Assembly (NCBI RefSeq): GCF_003710105.1
Contig: NZ_CP033325.1
Location: forward strand, 806,001 to 870,000
Direction: 5' to 3'
DNA from: Georgenia faecalis
GTDB lineage: Bacteria > Actinomycetota > Actinomycetes > Actinomycetales > Actinomycetaceae
Length of the DNA: 64,000 nt
The position numbers and the translations under genes are program-made. The notes beneath the pieces were generated by a model. That model was not told the DNA's origin. It did no database searches and saw nothing but the letters and a program-made list of their open reading frames with translations. This document shows positions 53,295 through 64,000 of this stretch, piece by piece. How positions within the stretch are numbered: position 1 is the stretch's first letter; every line of letters starts with the position of its first letter.

Positions 53295-54386
53295 ATGAGC
53301 GAGGACTTTGCCGCGGTGAGCCCGATGCTCGCCGAGCACGCCGAGCTCGAGCGCGCCCTGGCGGACCCGGCCCTCCACGCCGATGCCGGCCGGGCCCGCA
53401 CGCTGTCGCGCCGCTACAGCGAGCTCTCCCGCGTCGTCGCCGCCTACCAGGCGTGGCGGCGCGCCGCGGAGGACGCCGAGACGGCGGCCGAGCTGGCCGA
53501 GACGGACGAGTCCTTCGCCGACGAGCTGCCCGCCCTGCGCGCCGAGGCGGAGCGGGCCGCCGCCGAGCTGCGCACCGTGCTCGTCCCGCGGGACCCCGAC
53601 GACACCCGCGACGTCATCCTCGAGATCAAGGCGGGCGAGGGCGGTGAGGAGTCGGCGCTCTTCGCCGGCGACCTCCTGCGGATGTACCTGCGCTACGCGG
53701 AGCGGCACGGCTGGTCCACCCAGGTCCTCTCGGCGACGGAGTCCGACCTCGGGGGCTACAAGGACGTCTCCGTGGCGGTCAAGGCGCGCGGGAACCACGC
53801 CGACCCCGACGACGGCGTGTGGGCGCGGCTGAAGTACGAGGGCGGCGTCCACCGGGTGCAGCGCGTGCCCGTGACGGAGTCCTCCGGCCGCATCCACACC
53901 TCGGCCGCCGGCGTCCTCGTCCTGCCCGAGGTCGACGACCCCGGCGAGGTCGAGATCGACGGAGGCGACCTGCGCATCGACGTCTACCGGTCGTCGGGCC
54001 CCGGCGGCCAGAGCGTCAACACCACGGACTCCGCGGTCCGCATCACCCACGTGCCCACGGGCATCGTCGTGTCGATGCAGAACGAGAAGTCCCAGCTCCA
54101 GAACCGCGAGCAGGCCATGCGGGTGCTGCGGGCCCGGCTGCTCGCCGCCCGCCAGGAGGAGGCCGCCGCTGCCGCGTCCCAGGCCCGCCGGTCGCAGGTG
54201 CGCACCGTCGACCGCTCGGAGCGGATCCGCACGTACAACTTCCCCGAGAACCGGATCGCCGACCACCGGACCGGGTACAAGGCGTACAACCTCGACCAGG
54301 TGCTCGACGGCGACCTCGACCCGGTCATCGCCTCCGCGGTCGAGCTCGACGAGGCCGAGCGCCTCGCCGTCGCCGCGGCTCGCTGA
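53295..54386 (+). CDS. prfA: Peptide chain release factor 1
   Basis: RF1 (363 residues) terminates translation at UAA and UAG. The codon-recognition tripeptide PVT occurs in [20 protein letters not shown] (residues ~186-205), and the catalytic GGQ loop in [20 protein letters not shown] (~232-251). Flanking helices ([20 protein letters not shown]) are typical. ATG 53295 follows GGGAGGGG. prmC, which methylates this GGQ glutamine, starts one base after the stop. Confidence 0.97.
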   Translation: MSEDFAAVSPMLAEHAELERALADPALHADAGRARTLSRRYSELSRVVAAYQAWRRAAEDAETAAELAETDESFADELPALRAEAERAAAELRTVLVPRDPDDTRDVILEIKAGEGGEESALFAGDLLRMYLRYAERHGWSTQVLSATESDLGGYKDVSVAVKARGNHADPDDGVWARLKYEGGVHRVQRVPVTESSGRIHTSAAGVLVLPEVDDPGEVEIDGGDLRIDVYRSSGPGGQSVNTTDSAVRITHVPTGIVVSMQNEKSQLQNREQAMRVLRARLLAARQEEAAAAASQARRSQVRTVDRSERIRTYNFPENRIADHRTGYKAYNLDQVLDGDLDPVIASAVELDEAERLAVAAAR

Positions 54387-54387
54387 C

Positions 54388-55254
54388 GTGACGTCCGTGC
54401 GGACGTGGCGCGAGGCGGTCGACGGCGCCACGCGCCTCCTCGCCGACGCCGGCGTGCCCTCGCCCCGGGTCGACGCCCTCGCCCTGGCCGCCCACGTCCT
54501 CGGCGTCGACCACCTCGTACTCGTCATGGCGCCCGCGCCGACGCCCGAGGCCCTGGCACGTTTCGCGGAGCTCGTCGACCGCCGCCGCTCGCGCGAGCCC
54601 CTGCAGCACATCACCGGGCGGATGCCGTTCCGCCACCTCGTGCTCGCGGCGGCACCCGGCGCCTTCATCGCCCGGCCGGAGACCGAGGTCGTCGCTGAGG
54701 AGGCGATCGCCGCGGCGCGGGCGGTCGGCGGGCGGCCGGTCGTCGTCGACCTGTGCACCGGCTCGGGCGCGATCGCGCTGGCGGTGGCCACCGAGGTGCC
54801 GCACGCGCAGGTGTGGGCGGTGGAGCTGTCCGAGGCCGCCCTGGCCGTCGCCCGCCGCAACGTTGCCGCCCACGCCCCGGCCGTCCGACTGGTCGCGGGC
54901 GATGCGGCCGACGCGTTGCCCGAGCTCGACGGCGCGGTCGACGTCGTCGTCGCCAACCCGCCCTACATCCCCCCGGACGCCGTGCCGCAGGAGGCCGAGG
55001 TCCGCGAGCACGACCCGGATCTCGCGCTCTACGGGGGCGGGCCCGACGGGCTCGCGGTGCCGCGCGCGGTGGTGCGGACCGCGGCCCGGCTGCTGCGCGG
55101 CGGTGGGGTCCTCGTCATGGAGCACGCCGAGGTGCAGGCGGCGGCGGTGCGCGAGCTCGTGGCGTCCACCGGCGCGTTCGCCGCCGTGCGTACCGCCCCG
55201 GACCTCACCGGACGGGACCGGATGGTCCTGGCTCGGCGGGCCACCGGGTCCTGA
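54388..55254 (+). CDS. prmC: Release factor glutamine methyltransferase PrmC
   Basis: The 288-residue SAM-dependent enzyme methylates the glutamine of the RF1/RF2 GGQ motif. N-terminal helical domain (~1-80), SAM motif I VVVDLCTGSGAIALAVATEV (residues ~117-136) and the substrate-binding VVANPPYIPPDAVP near 190 are intact. GTG 54388 starts one base after prfA, the standard prfA-prmC pair. Its last 50 bases overlap the 3' end of the convergent VanZ-like gene. Confidence 0.96.
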   Translation: MTSVRTWREAVDGATRLLADAGVPSPRVDALALAAHVLGVDHLVLVMAPAPTPEALARFAELVDRRRSREPLQHITGRMPFRHLVLAAAPGAFIARPETEVVAEEAIAAARAVGGRPVVVDLCTGSGAIALAVATEVPHAQVWAVELSEAALAVARRNVAAHAPAVRLVAGDAADALPELDGAVDVVVANPPYIPPDAVPQEAEVREHDPDLALYGGGPDGLAVPRAVVRTAARLLRGGGVLVMEHAEVQAAAVRELVASTGAFAAVRTAPDLTGRDRMVLARRATGS

Positions 55255-55579
55255 GCCTCGCCCCCAGCCACCACCCGACGGCCACGCCGGCGAGGTCGGC
55301 GAGCGCGTCGCGGGGGTCGCCGGAGCGCCGGGGCAGGAAGAGGTCCTGGACGACCTCGCTGCCCACTGCGTGCGCGACGAGCAGCGGCACCCACCACCGC
55401 GCCGGGACGCCCGCGAAGAGGCCGGCGGCGGTGAGCAGGGCGAAGACGAGGACGTGGCCCACCTTGTCCGAGCCCGGAACGCTCGTGGCCCCGGTGCTCG
55501 GCAGGCTCGGCGCATAGAGGGCCGCGAGGTTGACGACGACGGCGAGGGCGAGGAGGGCGCGGCGGGCGGACGGGCTCAT
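55205..55579 (-). CDS. VanZ family small membrane protein
   Basis: The 124-residue product has three to four hydrophobic helices (ALLALAVVVNLAALYAPSLP, VGHVLVFALLTAAGLFAG, WWVPLLVAHAVGSEVVQDLF, ALADLAGVAVGWWLGA). The central KVGHVLVF and SEVVQDLFLPRRSGDPRDALADL are the signature of VanZ proteins, related to teicoplanin-resistance protein VanZ; the chromosomal role is usually unknown. Start ATG 55579; the frame continues upstream without conservation. It is antisense to the prmC end by 50 bases. Confidence 0.85.
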   Translation of the reverse strand: MSPSARRALLALAVVVNLAALYAPSLPSTGATSVPGSDKVGHVLVFALLTAAGLFAGVPARWWVPLLVAHAVGSEVVQDLFLPRRSGDPRDALADLAGVAVGWWLGARLRTRWPAEPGPSGPVR

Positions 55580-55682
55580 CGCCGCAAGGATCCCACTGCC
55601 GCGCAGTGGCCGGCGACGCGGCGCGCAGTCCCGGCGCGCCGGTCGGGGCGGTGCAGCGGCCCGGCATGGGAAGATCGTGGCC

Positions 55683-56453
55683 GTGAGCGTGTACGACTGC
55701 ACCGACCCGGCCACCCGCGGGCCCGCCCTGGACGAGGCGGTCCACGCCCTCGCCCGTGGCGCCCTCGTCGTCCTGCCGACGGACACGGTCTACGGCATCG
55801 CCGCGGACGCCTTCACCCCGCGCGCCGTCGCCGCGCTGCTCGCCGCCAAGGGGCGCGGGCGGCACATGCCGCCGCCCGTCCTGGTCCCGTCCCCGAGCAC
55901 GGTGGCGGGCCTGGCCACGGACGTGCCCGCTGAGGTCACCGCGCTCGTCGAGCGGTTCTGGCCCGGCCCCCTCACCATCATCTGCCGTGCGCAGCCGTCG
56001 CTCGCCTGGGACCTCGGGGAGACCGCCGGCACCGTCGCGCTGCGGATGCCCGACGACGAGGTCGCCCTCGCCCTCCTGGCCCGCACCGGGCCGCTCGCCG
56101 TCTCCAGCGCCAACCTCTCGGGCCGCCCGTCGGCCACCACGGCGGAGCAGGCGCAGGAGGACCTCGGCGCCGCCGTCGCCGTCTACCTCGACGGCGGCCC
56201 CTCGCGCGGCGGCACGGCCTCCACGATCGTCGACATCACCGGCCCCGTCCCGCGGATCCTGCGGGAGGGCGCCCTGAGCCGGGCGGTCCTCGCCGAGGTG
56301 GTGCCCGCGCTCGCGGCGCCCGAGCCAGACCTCGCCGGGCAGGACGCGCCCGCTCCCGCGGCGGACCCCGTCCCGCAGGACGTCCCTCCGGCCGGCGGCG
56401 GCCCGGCGGCCGGACCGTCGGACGCGGGCAGGGACGGCCGCGGTCCGCGGTGA
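55683..56453 (+). CDS. L-threonylcarbamoyladenylate synthase (Sua5/YrdC/YwlC)
   Basis: The 256-residue enzyme makes threonylcarbamoyl-AMP for the t6A tRNA modification. The YrdC fold spans residues ~10-205: ALARGALVVLPTDTVYGIAA, the KxR-like AAKGRGRHMPPPVLVPS, VERFWPGPLTIICRA, TVALRMPDDEVAL and AVSSANLSGRPSATTAEQA. The last ~45 residues are a Pro/Ala-rich tail. GTG 55683 is preferred (GGGAAG nine bases upstream) over an in-frame GTG at 55677. Its stop overlaps the next gene (GTGA). Confidence 0.93.
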   Translation: MSVYDCTDPATRGPALDEAVHALARGALVVLPTDTVYGIAADAFTPRAVAALLAAKGRGRHMPPPVLVPSPSTVAGLATDVPAEVTALVERFWPGPLTIICRAQPSLAWDLGETAGTVALRMPDDEVALALLARTGPLAVSSANLSGRPSATTAEQAQEDLGAAVAVYLDGGPSRGGTASTIVDITGPVPRILREGALSRAVLAEVVPALAAPEPDLAGQDAPAPAADPVPQDVPPAGGGPAAGPSDAGRDGRGPR

Positions 56454-57565
56454 GGGTCTACCTGCTGGTCCTCCTCGTCGCCGCCGCGACGACGTTCGTC
56501 ATGACCCCGGTGGCGCGCCGGCTGGCACGGGTGACCAACGCGCTCACCCCCGTGCGCGCGCGCGACGTCCACACGATCCCCACCCCGCGGCTCGGCGGGC
56601 TCGCCATGCTCGCCGGGTTCGCCGTGTCCATGGTGGTCGCCTCACGGGTGCCGTTCCTCGCGGGGGTGTTCGCGGGGAACGAGCCCTGGGCGATCCTCGG
56701 CGGCGCGGCGGTCGTGTGCCTGCTCGGGGTCGCCGACGACATCTGGGACCTCGACTGGATGACCAAGCTCGTGGGGCAGGTCCTCGCCGCCGGCCTCATC
56801 GCCTGGCAGGGCGTCCAGCTCATCACCTTCCCCGTCGGCGGCGTCACCATCGGCTCCGCCCGGCTCTCGCTCATCGCCACCGTCGTCGTCGTCGTCGCCG
56901 CCATCAACGCGGTGAACTTCGTCGACGGCCTCGACGGCCTGGCGGCCGGCATGGTGGGCATCGGCGGCCTGGCGTTCTTCGTCTACACCTACGTGCTCAC
57001 CCGGATCGACACGCCGAGCGACTACTCGAGCCTCGCCGCGGTGATCATCGTCGCCGTGGTCGGCGTGTGCCTGGGGTTCCTGCCGCACAACTTCTCACCC
57101 GCGCGGATCTTCATGGGGGACTCCGGGTCGATGCTCCTCGGCATCACGGTGGCGGCCGCCGGCATCACGGTCACCGGGCAGATCGACCCCGCCGCGTACT
57201 CCGCCGGCCAGGTGTTCCCGGCCTTCCTCCCGATCCTGCTGCCGGTGGCGGTCATGCTGCTGCCGCTGCTCGACATGGGTCTGGCCGTGGTCCGGCGGCT
57301 GCGGGCCGGGCAGTCGCCCTTCCACGCGGACCGCCTGCACCTGCACCACCGCCTGCTCGCCCTCGGCCACAGCCAGCGGCGGGCCGTCCTCATCATGTAC
57401 CTGTGGACGACGGTCTTCGCGTTCAGCGCGGCGGCGCTGGCGCTGTTCTCCACCCGCGTCGTCGTCATCGGCGCCGGCGTGGCGGTCGTGCTCGCCGCCG
57501 CGGTGACCATCGCCCAGCTCCCCGGCCTTCGACGCCACCGCCCCTCGACGAAAGCGACACCATGA
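56450..57565 (+). CDS. MraY/WecA-family glycosyl-1-phosphate transferase
   Basis: The 371-residue polytopic membrane protein transfers a sugar-1-phosphate from UDP-sugar to a polyprenyl phosphate, probably decaprenyl-P in this group (WecA/Rfe-type, first step of arabinogalactan or other wall-polymer linkage). About ten or eleven transmembrane helices. Catalytic motifs: LLGVADDIWDLDWMTK (DD), NAVNFVDGLDGLAAG, ARIFMGDSGSM and HADRLHLHHRLLALG (HxH loop). Start GTG overlaps the Sua5 gene; the stop overlaps the AtpI-like gene by four bases. Placement before the atp operon is typical of actinobacteria. Confidence 0.94.
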   Translation: MRVYLLVLLVAAATTFVMTPVARRLARVTNALTPVRARDVHTIPTPRLGGLAMLAGFAVSMVVASRVPFLAGVFAGNEPWAILGGAAVVCLLGVADDIWDLDWMTKLVGQVLAAGLIAWQGVQLITFPVGGVTIGSARLSLIATVVVVVAAINAVNFVDGLDGLAAGMVGIGGLAFFVYTYVLTRIDTPSDYSSLAAVIIVAVVGVCLGFLPHNFSPARIFMGDSGSMLLGITVAAAGITVTGQIDPAAYSAGQVFPAFLPILLPVAVMLLPLLDMGLAVVRRLRAGQSPFHADRLHLHHRLLALGHSQRRAVLIMYLWTTVFAFSAAALALFSTRVVVIGAGVAVVLAAAVTIAQLPGLRRHRPSTKATP

Positions 57566-58026
57566 CCGAGTCGGACACCACCCGAGCCACCCGCGCCATG
57601 TTCCGCACCATCCTGCGGCGCCTCACTGCCCTCGTCGTCGTCCTCGCCGTCGGCGGGGCGCTCATCGGGGGAGTGCTCACCGGGATGCCGGGGGTGTGGG
57701 GCGCCCTCATGGCCGCCGGGATCGCGGCGCTCTTCACCCTGGGCACGGCGCTGACGATGCTCCTCACCGCCGACAAGCCGATCTACGTCGCCAGCGGCGC
57801 GGGCGTGGGGGCGTGGCTGGTGAAGACGGTCGTCGTCATCATCGTCCTCGTCCTCGTGCGCGACCGGGACTTCTACTCCCCGGGGGTCTTCTTCTGCGTG
57901 CTCGTCGTCGCACTCCTCGGGTCCCTGGCCATCGAGTTCTCGGCGATGCTCAAGGCCCGGATCCCCAACGTCGAGCCCGGAGCCGACCCGTGGACCGGCG
58001 CGGGGCCCACGGACGGGCCCCGGTAG
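57562..58026 (+). CDS. AtpI-like membrane protein
   Basis: The 154-residue product has four hydrophobic segments (LTALVVVLAVGGALIGGVLT, VWGALMAAGIAALFTLGTAL, GVGAWLVKTVVVIIVLVLVR, VFFCVLVVALLGSLAIEFSA) and sits immediately before atpB, the position of AtpI/UncI-like proteins that assist c-ring assembly or Mg/Ca supply. Sequence similarity to AtpI is weak, so the call leans on position and topology. It is coupled to the WecA-like gene by ATGA. The charged C-terminus lies in the cytoplasm. Confidence 0.7.
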   Translation: MTESDTTRATRAMFRTILRRLTALVVVLAVGGALIGGVLTGMPGVWGALMAAGIAALFTLGTALTMLLTADKPIYVASGAGVGAWLVKTVVVIIVLVLVRDRDFYSPGVFFCVLVVALLGSLAIEFSAMLKARIPNVEPGADPWTGAGPTDGPR

Positions 58027-58081
58027 TCGTGGCGGGCAGCGGCCATAGGTTAGGATTCCCAAGTCCCCGGAACGCTGCGCA

Positions 58082-59245
<1,164 letters not shown>

Positions 59246-59246
<1 letters not shown>

Positions 59247-59830
59247 TGACTCCCGCAGCCCTCGTCGTGGCGGCGGAGGAGGGGGAGTACAACATCCTCC
59301 TCCCCGCCATCTACGACATCGTCTGGTCCCTGCTGATCTTCGGGGTCATCGCGGGCGTGCTGGTCTGGAAGGTCGTCCCGGCTCTGACGAGGATCCTCGA
59401 CGAGCGCGCCGAGCGCATCGAGGGCGGGCTCAAGCAGGCGGAGACCGCGCAGGCCGAGGCCGCGCAGGCGCGCACGCAGATCGACGCGGAGATCGTCGCC
59501 GCGCGGCGTGAGGCCGTCGCCATCCGCGAGCGGGCGCAGGAGGACGGCAAGCAGATCGTCGCCGACGCCCAGGGCAAGGCCCAGGCGGAGGCGGACCGCA
59601 TCCTCGCGGGTGCCCAGCGTCAGATCGCGGCCGAGCGTCAGCAGGCCGAGATCGCCCTCAAGGCGGACGTCGGCGCGCTGGCGACGACGCTCGCCTCGCG
59701 GATCGTCGGCGAGTCCCTCGCCGACGAGGCGCGACGCTCGCGCGTCGTCGACCGTTTCCTCGACGAGCTCGACCAGCAGGCCGCCCCGGCGCCCACCGGC
59801 GTGCGGGTGGCCCCAGCGACGGAGGCGTGA
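59246..59830 (+). CDS. atpF: ATP synthase F0 subunit b
   Basis: The 194-residue stator subunit has one transmembrane helix (IYDIVWSLLIFGVIAGVLVW, residues ~22-41) and then a long charged alpha-helix (~50-175; ILDERAERIEGGLKQAETAQ and onward) that dimerises and contacts subunit delta. A short Pro/Ala tail ends it. The start overlaps the atpE stop. Confidence 0.96.
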
Positions 59831-60645
59831 TGCGCGCGACGAGCCAGACCTCGGTGGCCGCGGCGAGCGAGCGCTGGGAGCCCGTCCTGCGGGCGAGCGG
59901 GGAGCGTGCCCGGCAGTTCGGCGAGCAGCTCTTCGCCGTCGCGGACACCCTCGGCGAGTCCGCGTCGCTGCGTCGGGCGCTCGGCGACCCGGCGCGGGAC
60001 GGCGAGGACAAGTCCCGGCTCGTCGCCTCGCTCTTCGGGGCCCGCGTGGAGCCCGAGGTCGTCGACCTCCTCGGCGGACTCGTCCGCTCGCGGTGGTCCT
60101 CCGACGAGGACCTCACCGAGGCCCTCGAGGAGCTCGGCGCCAGCTCCGTGCTGGCCGCCGCGCAGTCACGGGGCGAGCTCGTGCAGGTGGAGGAGGAGAT
60201 CTTCCTCGTCGACCGGCTGCTCGCCCGCGAGCGTGACCTGCGGCTCGCGCTGTCCGACATGGAGGTCGCCCCCCAGCGGCGCCTCGCCCTCGCGGGGACC
60301 GTGCTCGGTGCACGGGTCCTGCCCGAGACCCGGCTCCTCGTGGAGCGGATCGTCCTGGTGCGGCGCGAGTCGTCCCTGACGAGCGCGCTGCGTCGGGTCG
60401 GGCAGCTGGCCGCCGCGCGTCGTTCGCGGCTCGTCGCGACGGTCACCGCCGCCGCCCCGCTCAGCCACGCCCAGGAGGAGCGGCTCGCCGAGATCCTCCG
60501 CCGGGCGTACGGCCAGGCGGTCCAGGTCAACGTGGGGATCGACCCCGCCGTCATGGGCGGGATCCGGGTGGAGATCGGCGCCGACGTCATCGACGGCACC
60601 GTGCTCGCCCGGCTGCAGGATGCTCAGCGCCGGTTCGCCGGCTGA
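59830..60645 (+). CDS. atpH: ATP synthase F1 subunit delta
   Basis: The 271-residue delta subunit (longer than the ~180 residues of E. coli, as usual in actinobacteria) links F1 to the b stalk. The conserved C-terminal region contains VTAAAPLSHAQEERLAEILR and DPAVMGGIRVEIGADVIDGT, standard delta motifs. ATG 59830 follows GGAGG by four bases and overlaps the atpF stop; a GTG three bases upstream is also possible. Confidence 0.94.
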   Translation: MRATSQTSVAAASERWEPVLRASGERARQFGEQLFAVADTLGESASLRRALGDPARDGEDKSRLVASLFGARVEPEVVDLLGGLVRSRWSSDEDLTEALEELGASSVLAAAQSRGELVQVEEEIFLVDRLLARERDLRLALSDMEVAPQRRLALAGTVLGARVLPETRLLVERIVLVRRESSLTSALRRVGQLAAARRSRLVATVTAAAPLSHAQEERLAEILRRAYGQAVQVNVGIDPAVMGGIRVEIGADVIDGTVLARLQDAQRRFAG

Positions 60646-60741
60646 GGACGACCAAGACACCCGCCGGCTGCGTGCAGCGTTCCGCCGGCCCACTGATGAG
60701 AACCACCGCGACCGTGCGGTCGCCGAAGCGAAGGAAAGCAC

Positions 60742-62364
60742 ATGGCTGAGCTGACGATCAGGCCCGAGGAGATCAGGGCTGCGCTGGACAGCTTCGTGGA
60801 CTCCTACGAACCCGCCGAGGCGGTGAGCGAGGAGGTCGGGCGCGTCTCCGTCGCCGGTGACGGCATCGCCCGCGTCGAGGGACTCCCCGGCGCCATGGCC
60901 AACGAGCTGCTCCGCTTCGAGGACGGCACGCTGGGCCTCGCCCTCAACCTCGACGTCCGCGAGATCGGCGTCGTCGTCCTGGGCGAGTTCGCCGGGATCG
61001 AGGAGGGCCAGGCCGTCCACCGCACGGGCGAGGTCCTCTCCGTCGCCGTCGGTGACGGGTACCTCGGGCGCGTCATCGACCCCGTGGGCAACCCCATCGA
61101 CGGCCTCGGCGAGATCGCCACCGAGGGTCGCCGCGCCCTCGAGCTCCAGGCGCCCGGCGTCATGGCGCGCAAGAGCGTCCACGAGCCGCTGCAGACCGGC
61201 ATCAAGGCGATCGACTCGATGATCCCGATCGGGCGCGGCCAGCGTCAGCTCATCATCGGCGACCGCGGCACCGGCAAGACGGCCATCGCCATCGACACGA
61301 TCCTCAACCAGAAGGCGAACTGGGACAGCGGCGACCCGGACAAGCAGGTCCGCTGCATCTACGTCGCCGTCGGCCAGAAGGGCTCGACGATCGCGTCGGT
61401 CCGTGCGGCGCTCGAGAACGCCGGGGCGCTGGAGTACACGACCATCGTCGCGGCCCCCGCGTCCGACCCGGCCGGCTTCAAGTACATCGCCCCCTACACC
61501 GGCTCGGCCATCGGCCAGCACTGGATGTACCAGGGCAAGCACGTCCTCATCGTCTTCGACGACCTGTCCAAGCAGGCCGAGGCCTACCGCGCCGTGTCGC
61601 TCCTCCTGCGCCGCCCGCCGGGCCGCGAGGCGTACCCCGGTGACGTGTTCTACCTGCACTCCCGCCTCCTCGAGCGCTGCGCGAAGCTCTCCGACGCGCT
61701 GGGTGGCGGCTCGATGACGGGGCTCCCGCTCATCGAGACGAAGGCGAACGACGTCTCGGCGTACATCCCGACGAACGTCATCTCCATCACCGACGGCCAG
61801 ATCTTCCTCCAGTCGGACCTCTTCAACGCCGACCAGCGTCCCGCCGTCGACGTCGGCATCTCCGTCTCCCGAGTCGGCGGTGCGGCCCAGGTCAAGGCGA
61901 TGAAGTCGGTCTCCGGCACGCTGAAGCTCGACCTCGCGCAGTACCGGGCGATGGAGTCGTTCTCCATGTTCGCCTCCGACCTCGACCCGACGTCGCGCCA
62001 GCAGCTCACCCGGGGTGCCCGCCTCATGGAGCTGCTCAAGCAGCCGCAGTACTCGCCGTACCCGGTCGAGGACCAGGTCGTCTCGATCTGGGCCGGCACG
62101 AAGGGCTACCTCGACGACGTCGAGGTCTCCGACGTCGGCCGGTTCGAGACGGGGCTCATCGAGCACCTGCGTCGCCACACGGACGTCCTCCCGACGATCG
62201 CGACCACGGGCAAGCTCGACGAGACGACGACGGAGGCCCTGCGCGCCGCCGTCGAGGCGTTCCGCGCCGACTTCCTGGCCGGGGTGGGCGGCACTGCCGG
62301 CGACGACGAGGGTGCAGACGCCAACGTCGAGCAGGAGCAGATCGTCCGGACCAGGCGGGGCTGA
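60742..62364 (+). CDS. atpA: ATP synthase F1 subunit alpha
   Basis: Subunit alpha (540 residues) forms the non-catalytic nucleotide sites. P-loop [20 protein letters not shown] (residues ~171-190), [17 protein letters not shown] and [20 protein letters not shown] are intact. ATG 60742 follows AAGGAAAG; a GCGACC/GGTCGC hairpin (60708-60723) lies just upstream. atpG begins two bases after the stop. Confidence 0.98.
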   Translation: MAELTIRPEEIRAALDSFVDSYEPAEAVSEEVGRVSVAGDGIARVEGLPGAMANELLRFEDGTLGLALNLDVREIGVVVLGEFAGIEEGQAVHRTGEVLSVAVGDGYLGRVIDPVGNPIDGLGEIATEGRRALELQAPGVMARKSVHEPLQTGIKAIDSMIPIGRGQRQLIIGDRGTGKTAIAIDTILNQKANWDSGDPDKQVRCIYVAVGQKGSTIASVRAALENAGALEYTTIVAAPASDPAGFKYIAPYTGSAIGQHWMYQGKHVLIVFDDLSKQAEAYRAVSLLLRRPPGREAYPGDVFYLHSRLLERCAKLSDALGGGSMTGLPLIETKANDVSAYIPTNVISITDGQIFLQSDLFNADQRPAVDVGISVSRVGGAAQVKAMKSVSGTLKLDLAQYRAMESFSMFASDLDPTSRQQLTRGARLMELLKQPQYSPYPVEDQVVSIWAGTKGYLDDVEVSDVGRFETGLIEHLRRHTDVLPTIATTGKLDETTTEALRAAVEAFRADFLAGVGGTAGDDEGADANVEQEQIVRTRRG

Positions 62365-62366
62365 GC

Positions 62367-64000
<1,634 letters not shown>

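Overview
The window is a chromosomal segment of a very GC-rich Gram-positive actinobacterium. Gene order (comF-hpf-secA; aroA-rsgA; sigR-rsrA next to the 24-residue ribosomal protein bL37; argS-lysA-hom-thrC-thrB-rho-rpmE-prfA-prmC-sua5-wecA-atp operon), the kgd-type 2-oxoglutarate enzyme, mycothiol-type redox sigma control and frequent GTG starts point to order Micrococcales (Cellulomonadaceae/Bogoriellaceae/Promicromonosporaceae-like). The genus cannot be fixed from the sequence alone. Almost everything is chromosomal housekeeping. I see no prophage, insertion sequence, CRISPR array, integrase or toxin-antitoxin locus.

Layout. 1-5.6 kb: end of comF, ribosome hibernation factor hpf, a YcaQ/AlkX-type DNA glycosylase and secA. 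6-8.3 kb: a cupin protein, then a luciferase-like monooxygenase/FMN reductase pair preceded by a SigR-type promoter. 8.3-13.2 kb: small actinobacterial proteins (Rv3235-like, LysM, BldC-like HTH), a CpaB-like SAF protein with a TadZ/CpaE-like ATPase, and a DUF6912 protein. 13.2-20.3 kb (minus strand): the most unusual block, an exported redox cluster of a two-domain Tat-dependent laccase, a 1336-residue mosaic (ThuA with nested discoidin, PQQ-type sugar dehydrogenase, PKD, an unnamed domain, DUF1080) and a cupredoxin protein with four 96-residue repeats and the same unnamed domain at its C-terminus. 21-22 kb: a secreted beta-helix-like protein. 22.2-30.3 kb (minus): sbcC-sbcD, hisN, rsgA, aroA, DoxX. 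30.5-34.1 kb: sigR-rsrA, bL37, an MDR oxidoreductase, an orphan TorD-like chaperone and an SGNH-fold protein lacking its nucleophile. 34.2-38.1 kb: kgd. 38.5-43 kb: two tandem M23 endopeptidases, a glycerophosphodiesterase, a TetR regulator and tRNA-Arg(CCG). 43-50.7 kb: a membrane protein, argS, lysA and the threonine genes. 50.9-57.6 kb: rho, rpmE, prfA, prmC, vanZ-like, sua5 and a WecA-like transferase. 57.6-64 kb: atpI-like, atpB, E, F, H, A, G and the start of atpD, cut by the window edge.

How the genes work together. Three sites match the SigR/SigH promoter GGAAT-N18/19-GTT, in front of sigR itself, rpmE (zinc-type L31) and the LLM monooxygenase/FMN reductase pair. They outline a small disulfide-stress regulon within this window, with RsrA as the zinc-linked redox switch. 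The 13-20 kb cluster looks like a secreted copper/PQQ oxidation module acting on carbohydrates or aromatics outside the cell; its substrate is not determinable here. All calls come from reading the sequence; no database search was run.
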